The notes under the pieces are model-generated. The model worked only from the letters and a program-made list of their open reading frames with translations, made no database searches and was not told where the DNA came from. Source: Lentisphaerae bacterium RIFOXYA12_FULL_48_11 (GTDB lineage Bacteria; Verrucomicrobiota; Kiritimatiellia; UBA8416; YA12-FULL-48-11). From it: a stretch of 43,605 nt of DNA. The stretch is taken from the NCBI GenBank assembly GCA_001804885.1, contig MHBM01000071.1, positions 27,033 through 70,637 of the forward strand. The letters are read 5' to 3'. The position numbers were made by a program, and so were the translations under genes. The first letter of the stretch is position 1, and every line of letters begins with the position of its first letter. This document shows positions 39,653-43,605 of the stretch, in pieces.

Positions 39653-41077
39653 ATGATGCTTATCCTTTTATCGCTTCTGGTTGTCTATACAACATGGATG
39701 AGGGGCGGCAGTTCTCATGGATACCAGCCGCCAATCATCTGGTTGTCGTTTTTTTGTCTCGTTCTTCTCTTTTTGCAGTTAACTGCAGGGCGCAGTGCTG
39801 CGAGAAATGATCAGGCTGTTGTGTCAGGAGTCCGGCACTCATTATCCGGGTTGCTGAAGGATCCATTGTTTGCCATTGCGGGTCTGTTCTTTGTCTTCCT
39901 TGCCCTGCAGTGGTACAATGGCGGTCGCTTTATTTATTTTAACCAGATTGATTCCTCGTGGAGTTTTTCAGAGCCTGTAATTCCTTTTCTACCTTCGTCG
40001 ATACGTAAGAAAGAGGCGGCAGAAATGTTTGTATGGTTTTTGCCCGCATTTACGGCTGCCCTTTGCATAAGGCATGGTCTTTCAACAAGATCGGGCATAA
40101 GAACATTGCTGAGCGTTTGTATCATCAATGCCGGCTTGTTGGGCTTGTTCGGGGTGATACAATTCCTGTCTGGAACAAGAAATGTTCTGTGGACATGGCC
40201 GCAAAAGACACATTTCTATGCTTCATTCTCATACCAGAATCATTCAGGTGAATTTTTCCTTATCATGTTCTGCCTCTCTGTCGGATTCCTTCTGAGATAC
40301 CTGTTATTTGACAAGACTGCCCGGCGGCGATTGATGTGGCTGGGAGTGTTTTCAGCTGCCAGTCTGTTTGCCCTTATATCGGTGCACCTGTCACTTGTGG
40401 CGGCTTCAACGATTTTTGTCTGGGCGGTTATGGCTATTGGTGTGGTGTATGCCTGCGTGATTGTATTCAGGAGGTTTCCTCCCGTAATGCGGCTTAACCT
40501 TATTGTGGGTGTTGTCATATTCTCCTGCCTGACGTTCTATGCCGTGTCGGGTACGGCAAGGGAAAAGGTTGCCAGGGAATTGGCAGGTATGGCGGACAGC
40601 AAGGAATTGGCAAAAGATTTTACCACGCGATGGTGGCAGGTTGTTACCGCCAAACAGATCTGGAACGACAACAAGTGGTTCGGGGTCGGAGGATGGGGAT
40701 ACAGGCATTTGGTAGGGACTTACATGCCGGATAAGGCCTGGGTTCTTCTCAAGGAGGCAGGCCGGGCAAATGTTCATAACGATTTCATGCAGTACCTGGC
40801 AGAGTTCGGGGTCGTAGGTCTGGGTTTGATTCTTCTTGCCGTTGCTGTCCTGCTATGGCCGATCCTGCGCTATCCGATGTGGAACCATCCTTTGATTTTA
40901 TTTCCCATGCTGGGTATTCTTATGACTTGTCTGCACAGCGCTATAGACCTTCCGTTCAGGAATGTGGCAATCATTCTTTCCTGGACAATTATTCTGGCTG
41001 CCGCCGGCGAATATGCGAAACTGACAGCATTCCGCAGACGGACGCCACGCACGGGACAACATACCTCTGGTTCCTGA
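39653..41077 (+). CDS. O-antigen ligase / Wzy superfamily protein
   Basis: A 474-residue polytopic membrane protein with about 11 hydrophobic segments. The large periplasmic loop contains NKWFGVGGWGYRHLVGTYMP and VHNDFMQYLAEFGVVGLGLIL, the typical family signature with a conserved His-Asn. It may be the polymerase for the exopolysaccharide exported by the adjacent lipoprotein and barrel, whereas the copy at 21232 lies among the glycosyltransferases. Which of the two polymerises cannot be told. The start lies 105 bases after the barrel gene, within reach of one operon. Confidence 0.87.
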   Translation: MMLILLSLLVVYTTWMRGGSSHGYQPPIIWLSFFCLVLLFLQLTAGRSAARNDQAVVSGVRHSLSGLLKDPLFAIAGLFFVFLALQWYNGGRFIYFNQIDSSWSFSEPVIPFLPSSIRKKEAAEMFVWFLPAFTAALCIRHGLSTRSGIRTLLSVCIINAGLLGLFGVIQFLSGTRNVLWTWPQKTHFYASFSYQNHSGEFFLIMFCLSVGFLLRYLLFDKTARRRLMWLGVFSAASLFALISVHLSLVAASTIFVWAVMAIGVVYACVIVFRRFPPVMRLNLIVGVVIFSCLTFYAVSGTAREKVARELAGMADSKELAKDFTTRWWQVVTAKQIWNDNKWFGVGGWGYRHLVGTYMPDKAWVLLKEAGRANVHNDFMQYLAEFGVVGLGLILLAVAVLLWPILRYPMWNHPLILFPMLGILMTCLHSAIDLPFRNVAIILSWTIILAAAGEYAKLTAFRRRTPRTGQHTSGS

Positions 41078-41483
41078 CTTCTCTTTCCACTGTCTCTTAT
41101 TTCCTTTGTCTCTTCTGCTCATCTTTTTTTTCACATTTTACGCTTTCCGTGGTGTAGTGGTCTATCTGTTAACCGGCCCGCCTCCATCACGACACTGACA
41201 TGAAACAGAGGCCGTGCAGAACTGTAGCGCCGCACTGCTTGCCACGGCGTCTTGTCACGCCGTAGCTTTAGCGAAGGCGGAAGTCTTTAGACGGAGACTG
41301 GTGTGCGGCGGTTGCGGCACACAGTGCCGCACTACATCTCTGTAGCGTACGCTGTCATCAGCGTATTCTTTTACATACCGTCTATCCGGTCCATTCCGCT
41401 ATCTCCGACGAAATCTTTCACATGCAATTCCTTCAATTTAGCGGCTTTTCATAAGTTGCCTGTCGTGTTACTCTCTTTTTCGC
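41078..41483. other. Intergenic region with dispersed repeat copy 2
   Basis: Holds the repeat at 41201-41396 and nothing else recognised. No Shine-Dalgarno sequence is visible before the next start codon. Confidence 0.55.
41201..41396 (+). repeat. Dispersed repeat, copy 2
   Basis: Near-identical to 36391-36529 plus 36701-36757, without the 171-bp insertion of copy 1. Few differences are seen, for example AGGCCGTGCAG for AGGTCGGGCAG near the start and one base missing near 41295. Confidence 0.85.
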
Positions 41484-43605
41484 ATGGCATCAGAAAACCA
41501 AAGATATAATTTCGGCAGGTTGTTCAGGGGTAAGACCGGAACAACGCTGTTTGGTGTTCTGGCCGCGTTGGTTATTTTCTTTGTTATTCTGGAGGTTTCA
41601 AAACGCACACAATTCTTTTCTGCCATTGAAAACGTTGTCGGTGACAACCTGTTCCGGATGCGCGAACCAGGGATGGATGAAATAAACCGTCATGTTTCCG
41701 ACAGGTCATGTCTGCTTGCTTTCGACGAGGACTCACAGGCTGTGATAGGCAGGTGGCCGTGGAAGCGTTATGTGCATGCCGATGTGCTTGGTAAGCTTGA
41801 GAAGTTCTCGCCGCGCCGGGTGATGGTGGATCTCCTGTTTATAAATCCTGAACAGCCCCCGGAATATCTCATGAACTTCCTGGACGTGGATGACCAGATC
41901 AAGACGAAGATAGCCTCGCTGTTCAGTGATATGGATTCCGCAATTACCGGCGTGCTGTCTCAGCATCCAAATGTCTATCTCGATGTCCAGCTCATAGATC
42001 GTCCAAGGCAGGATCTTCCACCGGAATACCTGGAGCGGATAGCGTTAAACGAGAAGGAGGTTCTGAAGAATGCAGTCCAGACCACAAACGTTGAAAATGC
42101 GCTTGTCTTTGGCTCGCTTGAGCCGATTCTGACAGACTACATTATGAATTCCACTCCGGCCGCCATCAATGTGCCGCAGGATATGGACGGCAAGATCCGC
42201 AGCTGGCCTTTGTACTACGTATACGTGAAAGAAGATGGAACAACGTGGTACCTGCCTTCGGCTGTTCTTCAGCTGATAAGGGATTATTATTATGTTGGAA
42301 AAGGATCAGTGCAGTACCTGGCTGACAAGATTGTGCTCAGCGGCGCCAGCGTGCCGGAGATTGATTCTCGGACTTCACGTACCCAGGTCAGCCTGTACAG
42401 CTTCAACGATTTGACGGGGCAAGTGGCGAGGCTGGCGCCACCTGCTGATTATTCCTACAATGCAAATCTTGGCCGCCTGCTTACAAGCAGTAGCGGGACA
42501 GGTTTGATCTCAAATGGTTCTATCCCGTTTGTGATTCATGCCGTCCGTACCGGTGAAGGCAAGGTGGAAATACTCGATGGCTGGGAGGTTGTGGGGGCTG
42601 CAAGAAGCATCAAAGCCGATAAAGTCAACGTGGTCTGGTACAAGCGGACTGATGTTGAAATCCCTACAGCCGGGCGCGGCTGTTTTTACATAAATTATGG
42701 TGGTACAGAGGGTAATTATTACGATGACGTTAATACCGGCGAACGCAAGATGTTCAGCCGGGTTCAGACAGAAAGTTATTCCCGGATGTATTTGTCCCCG
42801 CCTATTCCTGACATTCCCGACCTGAACAAACAGGGCAAGATTGATACCAACGAATATGACATTGCGGGACTTGAGGCTTGGTTCCTGGGCTATTGCCAGA
42901 GCAAAGCGGCAGAAATCCAGAAACAGGCGTTCTTTCATCTCCGGAATAAAATGGAGGACCCAGAGGTACTGCTGGCGTATTTAAATGAACGGCCAGCTGA
43001 ATGCAGATATTTCCTTTATAACGAATTCTTTGTACGAAATGAGCCGCAACCGGGAATGCTGGGGGCTCTCTACGAGAAATATCCTGAATTTGCCGCCACG
43101 ATGAAGCAGGATTCTAAATATTACCTGACGGAGCGGCAGGCGGTAGATGCGTTGCATGACTTCTATCGCGAGGAGTTCTCGAAATATCTCGGTAAATTTG
43201 TCTTTGCCGGTGGAACATCCCTGGGAATAGGTGATATCCAGCAGACACCTTTCCGCGCGATGTTCGGCATACAAGTGATAGTGAATTCTTTTAACACGCT
43301 GGCAACCGGCAATCTTTTAAAGAAAACATCGGATGTGCCACGCCTGGATGCGATTATGCTCCTGGTTCTGTGTTTGGTTGGCGGACTGGCATATGCGCTC
43401 ATAAATGTGAGGTTTTCCTGGATTATCATGGCGATGACCGTAGGCGGGGTTTTTGCTTTTACCAGGTATGCGTTCGAAGAATTAAATATGGTGCTAAGCG
43501 CTTCGCCGCTGGTTGCCGGTAACTTGTCGACTTTTGTCAGTGTATTAATGTTCAAACTTTTTACGGAGGAACGTGATCGCCGGTTCCTGCGTAGAACGTT
43601 TGGAA
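41484..43605 (+). CDS. CHASE2-domain receptor, probably adenylate cyclase (3' truncated)
   Basis: The frame is open from the ATG at 41484 to the window end, at least 707 residues. An N-terminal transmembrane helix (GTTLFGVLAALVIFFVILEV) precedes a periplasmic CHASE2 sensor domain: LLAFDEDSQAVIGRWPWKRYVHADVL, VMVDLLF, VPQDMDGKIRSWPLYYVYV, CFYINYGG and FVFAGGTSLG. About 170 residues lie between the last two, more than usual for the family. Near the end come two or three hydrophobic helices and EERDRRFLRRTFG, which in relatives leads straight into a class III nucleotide cyclase domain; that part is outside the window. The ATG lacks a Shine-Dalgarno sequence. It may sense an envelope signal for the locus. 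Confidence 0.85.
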   Translation, partial: MASENQRYNFGRLFRGKTGTTLFGVLAALVIFFVILEVSKRTQFFSAIENVVGDNLFRMREPGMDEINRHVSDRSCLLAFDEDSQAVIGRWPWKRYVHADVLGKLEKFSPRRVMVDLLFINPEQPPEYLMNFLDVDDQIKTKIASLFSDMDSAITGVLSQHPNVYLDVQLIDRPRQDLPPEYLERIALNEKEVLKNAVQTTNVENALVFGSLEPILTDYIMNSTPAAINVPQDMDGKIRSWPLYYVYVKEDGTTWYLPSAVLQLIRDYYYVGKGSVQYLADKIVLSGASVPEIDSRTSRTQVSLYSFNDLTGQVARLAPPADYSYNANLGRLLTSSSGTGLISNGSIPFVIHAVRTGEGKVEILDGWEVVGAARSIKADKVNVVWYKRTDVEIPTAGRGCFYINYGGTEGNYYDDVNTGERKMFSRVQTESYSRMYLSPPIPDIPDLNKQGKIDTNEYDIAGLEAWFLGYCQSKAAEIQKQAFFHLRNKMEDPEVLLAYLNERPAECRYFLYNEFFVRNEPQPGMLGALYEKYPEFAATMKQDSKYYLTERQAVDALHDFYREEFSKYLGKFVFAGGTSLGIGDIQQTPFRAMFGIQVIVNSFNTLATGNLLKKTSDVPRLDAIMLLVLCLVGGLAYALINVRFSWIIMAMTVGGVFAFTRYAFEELNMVLSASPLVAGNLSTFVSVLMFKLFTEERDRRFLRRTFG

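Overview
The window is an exopolysaccharide / O-antigen-type surface polysaccharide locus from a Gram-negative bacterium. An outer-membrane export lipoprotein, a beta-barrel protein and a Wzc-like inner-membrane tyrosine kinase imply two membranes. The style of the intergenic DNA (short palindromic repeats, GGTCTGACCC-type repeats, clusters of toxin-antitoxin genes) and the gene mix resemble environmental PVC-group genomes (Kiritimatiellota/Lentisphaerota). That placement is an impression; no 16S rRNA or other marker gene is present. Most genes lie on the + strand; the only clear minus-strand genes are one toxin-antitoxin pair.

Layout. 1-138 is the 3' end of an unidentified gene, followed by a strong terminator. 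326-2350 encodes a Wzc/BY-kinase co-polymerase. 2351-7300 is accessory: a DUF4143 ATPase, a MITE-like element, BrnT/BrnA, a RelE-type pair, a third pair whose toxin is frameshifted, and many short repeats. 7300-8220 is an AT-rich radical SAM/SPASM gene. 8365-26935 is the biosynthetic core: wbpB, a four-helix-bundle gene, wbpD, glycosyltransferases, a Wzx flippase, two methyltransferases, an ATP-grasp/dual-specificity-phosphatase fusion, a polysaccharide-deacetylase-like protein, a frameshifted methyltransferase, a Wzy-like polymerase, two GT2 enzymes, a GT4 enzyme carrying translated repeats, and a GNAT acetyltransferase. 27055-31295 holds a second DUF4143 ATPase, a PglC-like initiating phosphoglycosyl transferase, a RAYT transposase with its REP palindromes, and a DegT aminotransferase. 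31566-34025 is an AbiEi/AbiEii system and a Phd/RelE-type pair. 34396-41077 holds a CapD/WbpM-type dehydratase, a polysaccharide-export lipoprotein, a beta-barrel protein and a second O-antigen-ligase-like protein. A CHASE2 receptor runs off the right edge.

How the genes fit together (inference). The CapD-type dehydratase, DegT aminotransferase and possibly the GNAT enzyme could make a UDP-4-amino-4,6-dideoxy-HexNAc sugar, which the PglC-like enzyme loads onto undecaprenyl phosphate. WbpB and WbpD act in the UDP-2,3-diacetamido-uronate pathway, whose WbpA and WbpE steps are not evident. The GT4/GT2 enzymes extend the repeat unit, Wzx flips it, a Wzy-like protein polymerises it, and the Wzc-like protein with the export lipoprotein and barrel moves it to the surface. 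The DSP domain of the ATP-grasp fusion is the only phosphatase-like domain visible that could oppose the BY-kinase.

The most unusual features are the ATP-grasp/DSP fusion, a 46-bp repeat translated in all three frames inside a glycosyltransferase, repeats translated into WbpD and the DegT enzyme, a RAYT with an extra C-terminal domain and REPs around an initiating transferase gene, a wbpD scar after an inserted glycosyltransferase gene, two MITE-like elements, and a direct repeat bracketing the export-gene trio. No tRNA, rRNA or CRISPR array was seen.
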